DNA from: Rhizobium sp. CF122
GTDB taxonomy: Bacteria > Pseudomonadota > Alphaproteobacteria > Rhizobiales > Rhizobiaceae
DNA length: 64,000 nt
NCBI RefSeq assembly: GCF_000282035.1
Contig: NZ_AKKA01000075.1
Location: 60,398 to 124,397, forward strand
Reading direction: 5' to 3'
Positions 55,250 to 63,755 of this stretch are shown here, one piece after another. How positions within the stretch are numbered: the stretch's first letter is position 1; the number at the start of each line of letters is the position of its first letter. The position numbers were made by a program, and so were the translations under genes. Under the pieces are notes generated by a model. It had not been told where the DNA came from. It saw only the letters and a program-made list of their open reading frames with translations, and ran no database searches.

Positions 55250-56263
55250 ATGAGCATCCTACGGATATTGCCCAAGTTGTTCGTCGGCATCTTTGCGGTC
55301 TTCCTTGGGCTTGCCGGGGCGGTCACCGCCCACGAGATACGGCCCGCCTATCTTCAGATCGATGAGATGGCCGCAAACCGCTTCAAGGTCGTCTGGCGTA
55401 CACCCATGCTGTCGGGCATGCGCCTTCCTGTCGCCCTGCGGCTTCCAGACAGCGTTCGCAACCTGACGACGCCAACCGAACGCGATCTTCCCGATTCGCT
55501 CGTTGAGACGCGCGTCATTGAGACGGCGGATGGAAGCCTTGCGGGCGAGCGTGTGGAGTTCGTCGGTCTGCAGGCGACGATCACCGATGTGCTGGTCCGC
55601 GTTCACATGCTGGATGGAGCGGTCACGACGACGATGATCCATCCTTCGCAGCCGTGGGTCGACGTCGCTTCCCGGCCGGGACGCCTCGACGTGGCGAAGA
55701 CGTTCATCATGCACGGGATCGACCATATCCTGTTCGGTTACGACCACCTGCTCTTTGTCCTTGCGCTGATGTTCATCGCGCGAAGCTGGCGGGCGTTGCT
55801 GTTGACGGTGACGGCGTTCACCGCGGCGCATTCCATCACGCTGACGCTGGCGACCCTCGGGTTCGTTCACGTTCCCGGACCGCCCGTCGAAGCGGCGATC
55901 GCCTTCAGCATCCTGCTGCTCGCCTGCGAGATCATTCGTATCCAGAAGGGCCAGACAAGCCTGACGGCGCAACGACCCTGGATGGTGGCCTTCGCCTTTG
56001 GGCTGCTGCATGGGCTGGGCTTTGCAGGAGCGCTTTCGGAGTTGGCCCTTCCGGCCGGAGACATTCCGCTCGCCCTGCTGTTTTTCAATGTGGGCGTCGA
56101 GATTGGGCAGTTGATGTTCATCGCCGCGGTGATCGGACTGATCGCGCTGGTAAGGCTGGCGAGATATCCGGCGTGGCTTGGCCGCCATGCCTTCACCACG
56201 GCGACCTACGCGATCGGAGCAATGTCGGCATTCTGGTTCGTCGAGCGCGTGGCTGCGTTTTGA
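55250..56263 (+). CDS. HupE/UreJ-family membrane protein
   Basis: 337 residues. A signal-like N-terminus (FVGIFAVFLGLAGAVTAHEI) and a periplasmic domain of about 120 residues precede about six TM spans. The span HGIDHILFGYDHLLFVLALMF carries His/Asp residues typical of metal-handling HupE/UreJ_2 proteins, and GLLHGLGFAGAL is another family marker. HupE proteins are implicated in nickel or cobalt passage; this longer subfamily is not characterised. Spacing of 12 bases puts it in the DUF3604-PPIase transcript. Confidence 0.88.
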   Translation: MSILRILPKLFVGIFAVFLGLAGAVTAHEIRPAYLQIDEMAANRFKVVWRTPMLSGMRLPVALRLPDSVRNLTTPTERDLPDSLVETRVIETADGSLAGERVEFVGLQATITDVLVRVHMLDGAVTTTMIHPSQPWVDVASRPGRLDVAKTFIMHGIDHILFGYDHLLFVLALMFIARSWRALLLTVTAFTAAHSITLTLATLGFVHVPGPPVEAAIAFSILLLACEIIRIQKGQTSLTAQRPWMVAFAFGLLHGLGFAGALSELALPAGDIPLALLFFNVGVEIGQLMFIAAVIGLIALVRLARYPAWLGRHAFTTATYAIGAMSAFWFVERVAAF

Positions 56264-56379
56264 GTCCGCTCCAAGCACTTTGCGAGCGTTTGTTACCTTC
56301 AGTGACCGCCCAATAGGAGAGATTTGCATCAGCATGAGATCGCCTGTTGTGAGGCGACATACGCGAACGGACAAACCGG

Positions 56380-56649
56380 ATGGGGAACGGTGTTGAATTC
56401 GTGAAGTGCTCATTCAAGGAGCACGCCAAAGTTATCGAGGAACTCGCCGCCCGCGACGAGGGGTTTTGCGACATGTGCGACGACTTTTTGACTGCCCATG
56501 ACGAGAAACTGCAGTGGGAGCGATCGTCCGCTCCGGAGTGTGACGAGCGCATCGGCGAGTACGAGGAGCTCATCGAGGGTCTCCGGATCGAGATCGAACA
56601 GGCCGTCAATAGTGCCGCCGTCTCCCCGCTCAAACCGCCACGGCGATAA
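56380..56649 (+). CDS. Small Cys-containing cytosolic protein, unknown
   Basis: 89 residues, acidic and predicted helical: FKEHAKVIEELAARDEGFCDMCDDFLTAHDEKLQWE, then CDERIGEYEELIEGLRIEIEQ. Contains one CxxC (FCDMC) and two other Cys. No signal peptide and no recognised family. The codon usage and its position 116 bases after HupE/UreJ on the same strand support a real gene. Confidence 0.6.
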   Translation: MGNGVEFVKCSFKEHAKVIEELAARDEGFCDMCDDFLTAHDEKLQWERSSAPECDERIGEYEELIEGLRIEIEQAVNSAAVSPLKPPRR

Positions 56650-56709
56650 AGCCGACCCCGCATACGACGGAAATGACCACTTCAGATCAATCGCTCCAGG
56701 ATAGGAACA

Positions 56710-57138
56710 ATGATGAGAGACAGAGTTGGTATCTTCGCAGGGGTGGCGCTCGCTGCCTTCCTCTCAATGACGGCCGTTAGCAAGGCAGATACGATCAGCT
56801 ACGCCGATGCGGTGACGACGCTCGCCAAGGAGTGCGGCGCCGACATCAAGAAGTTCTGCAATGGCGAGAACCTCGGCAACGGCCGCATCCAGGCCTGTCT
56901 CGAGAAGAACGCATCGAAGGTTTCCCCAACGTGTACCTCGACGCTCGCGAGCGTCATGTCGTCGATCGCCCAGCGCCAGGAGGCGCAGGCGTCGGTGTTC
57001 AAGGTCTGCCAGCATGACATCTCCCAGTACTGCAACGGCGTGAAGGGCGACGGGAACATTCTGTCCTGCCTCATCGAGACGAAGCGCGTCGACAACAGGG
57101 AATGCAACCAAGCAATAACCGACGCCGGATGGCGGTGA
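56710..57138 (+). CDS. Secreted Cys-rich-repeat protein (GLG1-type repeats)
   Basis: 142 residues with a signal peptide (GIFAGVALAAFLSMTAVSKA). Two Cys-rich repeats follow: AKECGADIKKFCNGENLGNGRIQACLEKN...SPTC and FKVCQHDISQYCNGVKGDGNILSCLIE...EC. The spacing matches PF00839 repeats (Golgi apparatus protein 1). Each repeat has four Cys, probably as disulfides or a metal site. The function of the bacterial members is unknown. AGGA/AGGAA lies upstream of the ATG. Confidence 0.85.
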   Translation: MMRDRVGIFAGVALAAFLSMTAVSKADTISYADAVTTLAKECGADIKKFCNGENLGNGRIQACLEKNASKVSPTCTSTLASVMSSIAQRQEAQASVFKVCQHDISQYCNGVKGDGNILSCLIETKRVDNRECNQAITDAGWR

Positions 57139-57165
57139 ACCATGACCGGAAAGAGGGAAAACAAC

Positions 57166-57735
57166 ATGATCGCTCACGGCCTTCGCATTTCAATGGCACT
57201 CGGCCTGCTTCTGGCTCCGAGCATCGCTTCCGCCCAGCAGCTCGACAACAGTCAGATCATGAGCACGCTTGGACAGGTGAAGTCTGCAGCACCTGCCGTC
57301 GATGTCGCTCTGCTGGTGGAAGAAGCGAACGCCAACGTCGGCAAAGGCGTTGCAGCGCTGCCCAACTGGAACAAGCTGTCGGAGCTCTCGCAGTTGATCG
57401 TCGAGATCGATTTCGAAAACAACTCGACCGCCATCGAGCCGAAATCCTACCGCACCGTCGGGCTGATTGCGGATGCACTGCATCATCCGGATCTGTTCCG
57501 CTACAAGTTCCTCATTGTCGGGCATTCCAGTGCGACAGGAACGGCCAAGCACAATCTCGATCTCAGCCAGAAGCGCGCCGACGCAATCAACGAAGCGCTG
57601 TCGACCACCTTCGCAGTTTCGCCAGATCGCTTGTTCTCGGTCGGTGCCGGCGAGGAATGGCCGATCGATCCGGGCCACCCGGAGGCGGCAGACAACCGAC
57701 GTGTTCAACTGATCAATCTGGGACTGTTGAAATAA
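57166..57735 (+). CDS. OmpA-C-like periplasmic/outer-membrane protein
   Basis: 189 residues from the ATG at 57166 (GAGGGA upstream). Signal peptide ISMALGLLLAPSIASA. The C-terminal half is an OmpA-like peptidoglycan-binding domain: IDFENNSTAIEPKSYRTVGLIADAL, IVGHSSATGTAKHNLDLSQKRADAI, and DPGHPEAADNRRVQLINLG. It probably tethers to peptidoglycan. It follows the Cys-rich protein after 27 bases. Confidence 0.88.
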   Translation: MIAHGLRISMALGLLLAPSIASAQQLDNSQIMSTLGQVKSAAPAVDVALLVEEANANVGKGVAALPNWNKLSELSQLIVEIDFENNSTAIEPKSYRTVGLIADALHHPDLFRYKFLIVGHSSATGTAKHNLDLSQKRADAINEALSTTFAVSPDRLFSVGAGEEWPIDPGHPEAADNRRVQLINLGLLK

Positions 57736-57766
57736 CGCCACTCAGTGGAAAAACGGGAGGAAGCAG

Positions 57767-58459
57767 ATGCTCAAAATCTCCGATATGTTCATGATCGCAA
57801 TCGCAGCAGGCCTTCTATCGTCAACGCCGGTTCTCGCGCAGGACGCCATCTCGGCACCTGCGCAGAAGGCCATCGGCGCGACCAAGTCAAAAATGGTGCC
57901 GTCGCTGGCCGTCCTCAATTCCGCAGGCGCAAAGCTTGAGAACGGCAAGCTGACGATGAGCGGCATCTCGGCCGTGTCTATCGTGTTTGCCGACCGCCCT
58001 GTGCGCTCTGCAGGTCATGTCTTAACTTCCGAGTTCATCAAGCAGTGGGATGAAGGCCCGGACAGTTTCGCCAAGGATCCGCCCAATGCGACGATTTCGG
58101 TCCTGAGCGGCAAGGGCGATACCGTCGCCGATGCCGTCGTCGTCCTGAAGACACCGAAGCTCGAAGGCGGAAACCTGACCTTTGAGGTCGCCGTCCTAGA
58201 AGGCGATCTCGCGGGCGCCGATGGTCCTGCATCGCTGTTCATCGACTGGTTTGCGGCCCGCGGTCCTTACGGGGGCGTTGCCGTCGGAGGCGCTGGTTTC
58301 CGTGCTCCGGTCTGGCGTGGCGGATGGTACGCACATCCTGGCGCATATTACGGAGCCGGCGTTGTCGCAGGAGCGGCAATCGGTGCCGCGGTCGCTGAGG
58401 ATCGTCGCTACTACCCGCCTCCGGCATGCGGATATTACCCCTATCCTCCCTGCTACTAG
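57767..58459 (+). CDS. Secreted protein with Gly/Ala and Tyr/Pro-rich tail, unknown
   Basis: 230 residues. N-terminal signal (MFMIAIAAGLLSSTPVLA) and a central predicted beta domain (VSIVFADRPVRSAGHVLTSEF, NLTFEVAVLEGDLAGADGPASL). The C-terminal 60 residues are Gly/Ala-rich (GVAVGGAGFRAPVWRGGWYA, GVVAGAAIGAAVAEDRR) and end in a Tyr/Pro/Cys-rich tail (YYPPPACGYYPYPPCY). The Ala/Gly stretch could act as a membrane-inserting glycine-zipper. No family recognised. GGAGG precedes the ATG. Confidence 0.75.
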   Translation: MLKISDMFMIAIAAGLLSSTPVLAQDAISAPAQKAIGATKSKMVPSLAVLNSAGAKLENGKLTMSGISAVSIVFADRPVRSAGHVLTSEFIKQWDEGPDSFAKDPPNATISVLSGKGDTVADAVVVLKTPKLEGGNLTFEVAVLEGDLAGADGPASLFIDWFAARGPYGGVAVGGAGFRAPVWRGGWYAHPGAYYGAGVVAGAAIGAAVAEDRRYYPPPACGYYPYPPCY

Positions 58460-58498
58460 CGCCAGGGTGCAGCAACATGCCCGCGCTGGTGTCGGCCC

Positions 58499-58527
58499 GG
58501 TGGGAGGCTTTCAAAACACCTCCCACC
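58499..58527. repeat. Perfect 9-base stem-loop between two cluster genes
   Basis: GGTGGGAGG (58499-58507) and CCTCCCACC (58519-58527) form an uninterrupted stem with an 11-base loop. No T run follows on either strand, so it is not a simple terminator. It may protect the 3' end of the upstream message or lessen expression of the downstream gene. Confidence 0.55.
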
Positions 58528-58531
58528 GCAG

Positions 58532-59065
58532 GTGACAAGACTGAGGACCTCGCGATTGGACCATCTAACGAACCCGAACCCAGTTCTGGAAATTCTCGTC
58601 GGCACCGTGTTTCTGATCGTGGTCATCTTCGTGCATGGCGTGGGTATCCGGAGCATCGGCCTTCAGTTCAGCAAGTCTTGGGCACACGTCACCAGCGCCA
58701 CGCCGCATTGGCGGCTGAACGTGATGCTGGCAGTGACGATCGCTGCGCTGGCGATCCTGCATTTCGCAGAAACACTGATCTGGGCGGTACCACTCTATGT
58801 CAGGGAGATCATCCCCTCGATGCGCGACAGCTACTACTACGTCTTGGAGAGCTACACGACGCTCGGAGAGGGCAACGTCAGCCTGCCGGATCGATGGCGG
58901 CTCCTAGGGCCGATCATCGGCATGTCGGGGCTGTTCACTTTCGGCTGGACCGGAAGTGTTCTGGTCAGCATCATGACCGACTTCGGAAAGTTCGACCGAC
59001 TGCAGGCGAGACGAGAACGCGTGGAGGAGGACAAGGGGGAGCCAGAAGGCCGACCTCCGCGTTAA
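58532..59065 (+). CDS. Ion-channel-like membrane protein
   Basis: 177 residues in the longest frame, beginning with GTG (58532). A TTG at 58556 with GAGGA 8 bases upstream is the better-supported start. Hydrophobic segments: ILVGTVFLIVVIFVHGVGI, LNVMLAVTIAALAILHFAE and IIGMSGLFTFGWTGSVLVSIM. Between the last two lies YYVLESYTTLGEGNVSLPDRW, which resembles the pore helix and filter of two-TM potassium channels, with GEGN where channels have GYGD. Ion selectivity is uncertain. Last gene of the run. Confidence 0.65.
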   Translation: MTRLRTSRLDHLTNPNPVLEILVGTVFLIVVIFVHGVGIRSIGLQFSKSWAHVTSATPHWRLNVMLAVTIAALAILHFAETLIWAVPLYVREIIPSMRDSYYYVLESYTTLGEGNVSLPDRWRLLGPIIGMSGLFTFGWTGSVLVSIMTDFGKFDRLQARRERVEEDKGEPEGRPPR

Positions 59066-59347
59066 TGCTGCTACTCGAAAAATGCGGAACTATGCAGATC
59101 CTATGAGGAGCGCCGATAGCGATCAGCGCTGTGGCAAAGTGAGGTCGCTTAACCACAAACACGAAATGCTGGCTGCCGCAGACAGCCTCGAGCTCAAGCT
59201 ACTGCAGCGCGAACATCCATCCTCGCAGCTTGATCTCTCTATGGTCTCAAAAGCCAGGCACGTTCATCGCTTTCGGGTCGTGACACCTGGAAGGTGGAAC
59301 TGATCCGCGGTCTGAGATTGCACGGAGGCGCTTGGCTGTGCCGATAC

Positions 59348-60340
59348 CTAGCAGCCCCAGCGCAACGCAGCCGTTGCAATGGGCGAATCCCATAGAGAAA
59401 ACTCCTCGTCCGTAAGGAAAGCAAGCGTGATGGAAAGGCCCTGCATGTCGAGCGAGGTGGCATAGGTGCCAACCAGCGAGCGTTCGATCCGCACGCCGTG
59501 CTCCTCCATGATGCGCAGCGCGGAGTTGTAGGCAAGATAGAGTTCGGCGGGTGGCGTGCCGCCAAGCCCGTTGACGAGGAGCAATGCTTTGTCGGTGCTT
59601 TGGCTGATGTCGTAAAAGATCGCCTCACTCAGATGGTTGATGATGGTGTCGGCGTCAGAGAAGAGCTCTCTTGAATGGCCAGGCTCCCCGTGAATGCCGA
59701 CGCCCATTTCTATCTCGTTCGGCCCAAGCGTGAACGTCGTGCGCTGCGTGTGTGGCACCGCGACACCGGTCAGTGCGACGCCCATAGACCGGATGCGTGA
59801 GGAGAGGCTGTCGCCGATGGCCTTCAGTTCGGCGAGGGACTGGCCCTGCTCGGCCGCGCCTCCCAGAAGCCTTTCCGTGATAAGCGTGCCGGCTACGCCG
59901 CGTCGACCGCGACCGTCGCCGGCCCTCGTCGTTTCGATGTCGTCGCTGGCAAGTACCATTTCAATTTTATGCCGGCCCGCCACCATCTCCGCCGCCATTT
60001 CGAAGTTCATGACGTCGCCATCATAGTTCTTGACGAGCAGCAGGCATCCGGCGCCGGTGTCTGCTTCCTCTATCGCGCTGACGATCTGGCCGGGCGTCGG
60101 AGATGTGAAGATATGCCCGACGCAAGCGGCATCAAGCATGCCGCGACCGACGAAGCCGATGTGCATCGGCTCGTGACCGGCGCCGCCGCCGGAGATGATC
60201 GCGACCTTGCCGGGAACCAGGTGGCGGCGGCGTATGCATTTGCGGTCGGCGCCGAACACAACGAACTCCTCATGGGCGCGCACAAAGCCTTCGACGCTTT
60301 CGGCGACCATGGTCTCGGCTGTGTTCATGAACTTCTTCAT
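59348..60340 (-). CDS. dhaK: PTS-dependent dihydroxyacetone kinase, DhaK subunit
   Basis: 330 residues from the ATG at 60340 (GGGAGGGG upstream). DhaK features: IISGGGAGHEPMHIGFVGRGM near residue 50 and the substrate-binding catalytic His217 in MGVGIHGEPGH. Here DDIETTRAGDGRGRRGVAGT replaces the usual DDVAV-type segment, so the substrate could be another triose or tetrulose. It works with DhaL and phosphorylated DhaM. Last gene of the operon, downstream of the small HTH-like gene. Confidence 0.9.
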   Translation of the reverse strand: MKKFMNTAETMVAESVEGFVRAHEEFVVFGADRKCIRRRHLVPGKVAIISGGGAGHEPMHIGFVGRGMLDAACVGHIFTSPTPGQIVSAIEEADTGAGCLLLVKNYDGDVMNFEMAAEMVAGRHKIEMVLASDDIETTRAGDGRGRRGVAGTLITERLLGGAAEQGQSLAELKAIGDSLSSRIRSMGVALTGVAVPHTQRTTFTLGPNEIEMGVGIHGEPGHSRELFSDADTIINHLSEAIFYDISQSTDKALLLVNGLGGTPPAELYLAYNSALRIMEEHGVRIERSLVGTYATSLDMQGLSITLAFLTDEEFSLWDSPIATAALRWGC

Positions 60341-60399
60341 CAAGCCCCTCCCAAGGCGATGATCGTGTCAGACTTGTCGTACGTGCCACAAGGGTTTGC

Positions 60400-60810
60400 T
60401 CAATCCGGCGGCCCGGAAATTGCGGCAATCTTCTGCACCAGATCGGCGATTGCTTCCTCCAGCAGCCGGTTGCGCCGCTCGTCGCCGAAATCAGGCACCA
60501 TCAGCGAAAGGTGCCTCAGTTTTTCTAAGGCGCCAAGCTCCGGCAGTTTGCCGGGATGTGCGGCCTGGTAGGCGTCCAGAAAGCGCTCCTGTTCGGCGGC
60601 GCTGAAATGGCACACCCGGAAGATCGTCGCGAGATGCCGGGCAGGAAGAGGCGTCGCATAGGTCGGGCTTGTTATCTGCGTGACAAAGCTGCGATGCTTG
60701 CCGAGTTCCGTGGCCAGGCGCTGACGTGTTCCAGAAGGTCTGTTGTCGATGATCTGCGCCAGAATGGACTTGTAGGCGATAATGGCGTCTTCGGTGTCTT
60801 CGCGCGCCAT
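60400..60810 (-). CDS. Small HTH-like protein within the dha operon
   Basis: 136 residues from the ATG at 60810 with GGAG upstream. Residues about 20-70 read like a Cro/CI-type HTH: GTRQRLATELGKHRSFVTQI, then PARHLATIFRVCHFSAAEQE. The C-terminal half is helical (ALEKLRHLSLMVPDFGDERR). It starts 1 base after the EI-like gene ends, so it is co-transcribed. It may be a regulator of the dha operon, but no family name is certain. Confidence 0.7.
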   Translation of the reverse strand: MAREDTEDAIIAYKSILAQIIDNRPSGTRQRLATELGKHRSFVTQITSPTYATPLPARHLATIFRVCHFSAAEQERFLDAYQAAHPGKLPELGALEKLRHLSLMVPDFGDERRNRLLEEAIADLVQKIAAISGPPD

Positions 60811-60811
60811 C

Positions 60812-62392
60812 TTATTCTCCGGCTGCCTTTGTCCCATCGGCGTTCAGACCGACGATTGCCGATCTTATCGCGGGAAGTCGAGCTGGCGCCACGGAAAAAT
60901 GCCTGATGCCCGCGGCAAGCAGATCCGCGGTCCGGGAGGGGTCTGCGGCCATATCGCCGCAGATGCTAAGTGGCTTGCCGCCGGCAAGCTTCACAGCCTG
61001 GGTCAGCAGGCGCAGCAAGGCCGGCACTGCCTGGGCTTGGTACAGGGCGAAGTCGGCGTCCTCGCGTGGCGAAGCGACGAGATATTGCGCGAGGTCGTTC
61101 GTACCGAACGAGAAGAAGTCCGCGCTTTCGAACGCATCCAGCATGAGCGCTGCGGCCGGGACCTCTACCATCATTCCGATCGGGGGAATGCGATTGAGCA
61201 TGCCGCGGCGGGCAAGCTCGCTGGATTCTTCGCGATAGATCTGCCTGATGTCTTCGACATCGGATGGGACAGTCACCATCGGCAGCATGATGCGGAGATT
61301 GCCGAAGACGGCTGCGCGCAAGAGTGCGCGGGCTTGAACACGCGCAATCTCCGGCCGGGCAAGGAGAAGGCGGATGCCGCGCAGTGAGGACATCTCGGTG
61401 AGGCCGGAGAGCGGCTTGTCGCCGCCTATATCCAGCATGCGAATGGTTACCGACCGGCCGTCTGCCCAATCCAGGAGGCGACGGTAGATCGCGAATTGCT
61501 TTTCTTCGTTTGCAGCATCGCCGAGCGACATCACCGCGAATTCCGAGCGCATCAACCCGATGCCGGCGGTTGTCGCAGCCGGGATCGCATCGACGTCATC
61601 GGGCGCGTTGACGTTGATGGACAACAGTACCTGCGAACCGTCGGCCGTGCGCAGATCGCCGTTGTCGACTGTCGACACGGTGCTTGTCACGGGATGGTCG
61701 AATTGGGCCGGCGTTGCCATCTCCTTGGCTGTCTGAAGGATGACGAGGCCTGAATCGCCATCAACCCCTATGTGTTGTCCGGCCTCTGTCGCAAAACGGC
61801 CGGCGCCTATGACCATCGGGACAGACCGGGATCTGGCAAGCAGGGCGACATGGCCGACCGCGCTGCCGGCATAAAGAGCGATACCGCCACCTGCCGACCA
61901 GTCATGTGCGAGGAAGCGACTGGGCTCCATGTCTTTTCCGACATAGATGGATCCGGCCGGAAAGTCGTCGACGGGCGTTCCAGTGAGGACCGATAGGACG
62001 CGATTCTTGATGTCGAGAATGTCGACGGCACGCGCCCGCAATTGGTCTTCGGCTGAGCACTCCAGTTCGCGGATGTATCCGTCGAGTGTCCCGACCCAGG
62101 CGAACGCCACGTTTTCGCCCTGATCGATGCGCGCGTCGGCCATCTCCGCTAACGTCGGATCTTGCAGCACTTCGATCTGAAACTCGATGATATCGCGGCT
62201 CTCGGGGTCTGTCCCGGTCGCAAGGTCCTGTAGTTCGCGGATGGCCGTCTTGATCGCGTCGGCGAGCTCGGCATGGTCAGAAACGCTTGATGGCAGTGAC
62301 GCGGCAGCGGCGAGCGGCTCCGCGATATAGGCCGGCCCGGATGCGACGCCCGGAGACGCGCCTGTTGCTTTCAATCTAAGCGGTGCGGCCAT
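60812..62392 (-). CDS. ptsI-like: PTS enzyme I-like phosphotransferase of the dha operon
   Basis: 526 residues. N-terminal swivelling domain with the phospho-His181 in SAVGHVALLARSRSVPMVIG. The PEP-binding barrel shows RMLDIGGDKPL, SLRGIRLLLARPE, EVPAAALMLDAF and FFSFGTNDLAQYLVAS. The active-site Cys is in SICGDMAADP, with CGD in place of the usual CGE. It passes phosphate from PEP to the adjacent HPr-like protein and DhaM. Its start overlaps the end of the HPr gene (62376-62392). Confidence 0.9.
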   Translation of the reverse strand: MAAPLRLKATGASPGVASGPAYIAEPLAAAASLPSSVSDHAELADAIKTAIRELQDLATGTDPESRDIIEFQIEVLQDPTLAEMADARIDQGENVAFAWVGTLDGYIRELECSAEDQLRARAVDILDIKNRVLSVLTGTPVDDFPAGSIYVGKDMEPSRFLAHDWSAGGGIALYAGSAVGHVALLARSRSVPMVIGAGRFATEAGQHIGVDGDSGLVILQTAKEMATPAQFDHPVTSTVSTVDNGDLRTADGSQVLLSINVNAPDDVDAIPAATTAGIGLMRSEFAVMSLGDAANEEKQFAIYRRLLDWADGRSVTIRMLDIGGDKPLSGLTEMSSLRGIRLLLARPEIARVQARALLRAAVFGNLRIMLPMVTVPSDVEDIRQIYREESSELARRGMLNRIPPIGMMVEVPAAALMLDAFESADFFSFGTNDLAQYLVASPREDADFALYQAQAVPALLRLLTQAVKLAGGKPLSICGDMAADPSRTADLLAAGIRHFSVAPARLPAIRSAIVGLNADGTKAAGE

Positions 62393-62720
62393 GCTTCTTT
62401 TCCTCATCGAAGTTGCGCTCGATGAGGTCCTTCAATGCCCGGATTGCCTCTTCTGCGAGGATACCGTCGGCGCGGATTTTCAGTATCGATCCCTTGCGGA
62501 TCCTGGCGCCCATGATCTTGATGATGCTCTTGCCATTCAGCCAGACGTCGCTGCCATTGACCGCAACTTCGATCGAGCAGGGGAACGACTTTGCCAGCCG
62601 CGTGAATGTCACAGAAGGCCGGGCGTGTAATCCCACGCCGTGCTTCACTTCGACCTCCGTCTGGCAACTGGCGTGCACCTGTTCGGCCTCCCGGTTTCCT
62701 ATGCGCAATCCGCCGCTCAT
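62376..62720 (-). CDS. HPr-like phosphocarrier of the dha operon
   Basis: 114 residues: an N-terminal extension of about 18 residues, then the HPr fold with the active His32 in HGVGLHARPSVTF. The position equivalent to HPr Ser46 is in LNGKSIIKIMGARI. In fused DhaM proteins this domain lies between the EIIA and EI-like parts; here it is a separate gene. Its start overlaps the dhaM stop by one base (TGATG), and its end overlaps the EI gene. Confidence 0.9.
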   Translation of the reverse strand: MSGGLRIGNREAEQVHASCQTEVEVKHGVGLHARPSVTFTRLAKSFPCSIEVAVNGSDVWLNGKSIIKIMGARIRKGSILKIRADGILAEEAIRALKDLIERNFDEEKKHGRTA

Positions 62721-63118
62721 CAGGGGGACAGCTCCTCTGCCGTCGCTACGACCTTGGCCAGCGATGCTCCGCCGGAGGCCTCCGCAGCGGCGATGACCGC
62801 GCCTTCCACCACTGGCGCATTGCAAATCAAGACGAGCTTGGCGCGCGGCAACCCCAGCATTTCGATGGCCATCTCGCTGTTGGTTTCGGCTCCGCCAAGA
62901 TCGACGAAGACCGCGACACCTGCCTCTGACCAGGCCTCCTCGATGGCCTTCAGGATACCGCGGGCATCCGTGCCGAGTTCGCCTTGACTGTTGCCGCCCG
63001 ACCAGGCGAGCGGCACGCTGTCGCCGACCATCTGCCGGACCATGTCGGCCGTGCCCCGCGCGACCAGCGGCGAGTGGGAGACGATCACGATCCCGACGTT
63101 TGGGGTCTTCACACTCAT
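62720..63118 (-). CDS. dhaM: DhaM EIIA-type phosphoryl donor
   Basis: 132 residues of the mannose-type EIIA fold: GIVIVSHSPLVARGTADMVRQM with phospho-His15, then VAVFVDLGGAETNSEMAIEML and LVLICNAPVVEGAVIAAAEA. It gives phosphate to ADP bound on DhaL. Its start overlaps the dhaL stop by 4 bases. Confidence 0.92.
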   Translation of the reverse strand: MSVKTPNVGIVIVSHSPLVARGTADMVRQMVGDSVPLAWSGGNSQGELGTDARGILKAIEEAWSEAGVAVFVDLGGAETNSEMAIEMLGLPRAKLVLICNAPVVEGAVIAAAEASGGASLAKVVATAEELSP

Positions 63119-63729
63119 GCCGGGCGGTACTCCTCAAGGTAGCGGCAAATAGCGGTTGTCAGCAGAGCGCAGCTCGAGGCGCCCGGATCGACGTGGCCAA
63201 TCGAACGCTCTCCGAGGTAGGATGCGCGGCCACGCATGGCCTTCATGGCGGCGGTAAGTGCGGCGGAAAGTTCTGCCTGCCGGACGATATCCGTCAGTGG
63301 CGAACGGTGCGCAAGCGCATCCTGGACCGGATACAGCACGTCGAGGAGGGTCTTGTCTCCTGCGTGCGAACGCCCGCGGCGGGCAACGGCATCGATGGCC
63401 TGCTTCAAGGCCACCGAAAAATCCTGTCCCTGATCCGATTTGCGTAGCTCGCGCCCCATCTCCATCAGCAACGTTCCGTAGAGTGGACCGGCCGCGCCGC
63501 CTATGTTCATCACCAGTGTCAGACCGATTTTCTCCAGCGCGTCGGGCAAGGGGAGGCACGCGACCGTGGCCTCTTCGGCGCTAACCGCTTCGCAGCCGCG
63601 CCGCATGTTGGTTCCGTGATCGCCGTCACCGATTGCGCGATCCAGGGCGCAGAGATGATCGCTGTTTGCCGCAATCGTCGCACGGCAAGCTTCAATCAAT
63701 CCCGCAAGGAGAACTGGTTCTGCCTGCAT
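63115..63729 (-). CDS. dhaL: Dihydroxyacetone kinase, DhaL subunit
   Basis: 204 residues from the ATG at 63729. The Mg-binding Asp triad is in LDRAIGDGDHGTNM (Asp30, Asp35, Asp37, the same numbers as in E. coli DhaL). NIGGAAGPLYGTLLMEMG and HVDPGASSCALLT complete the nucleotide site. It carries the ADP cofactor that is phosphorylated by DhaM. Confidence 0.92.
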   Translation of the reverse strand: MQAEPVLLAGLIEACRATIAANSDHLCALDRAIGDGDHGTNMRRGCEAVSAEEATVACLPLPDALEKIGLTLVMNIGGAAGPLYGTLLMEMGRELRKSDQGQDFSVALKQAIDAVARRGRSHAGDKTLLDVLYPVQDALAHRSPLTDIVRQAELSAALTAAMKAMRGRASYLGERSIGHVDPGASSCALLTTAICRYLEEYRPA

Positions 63730-63755
63730 CTGTTGCCTCCCAGCACCGCGCCAGC

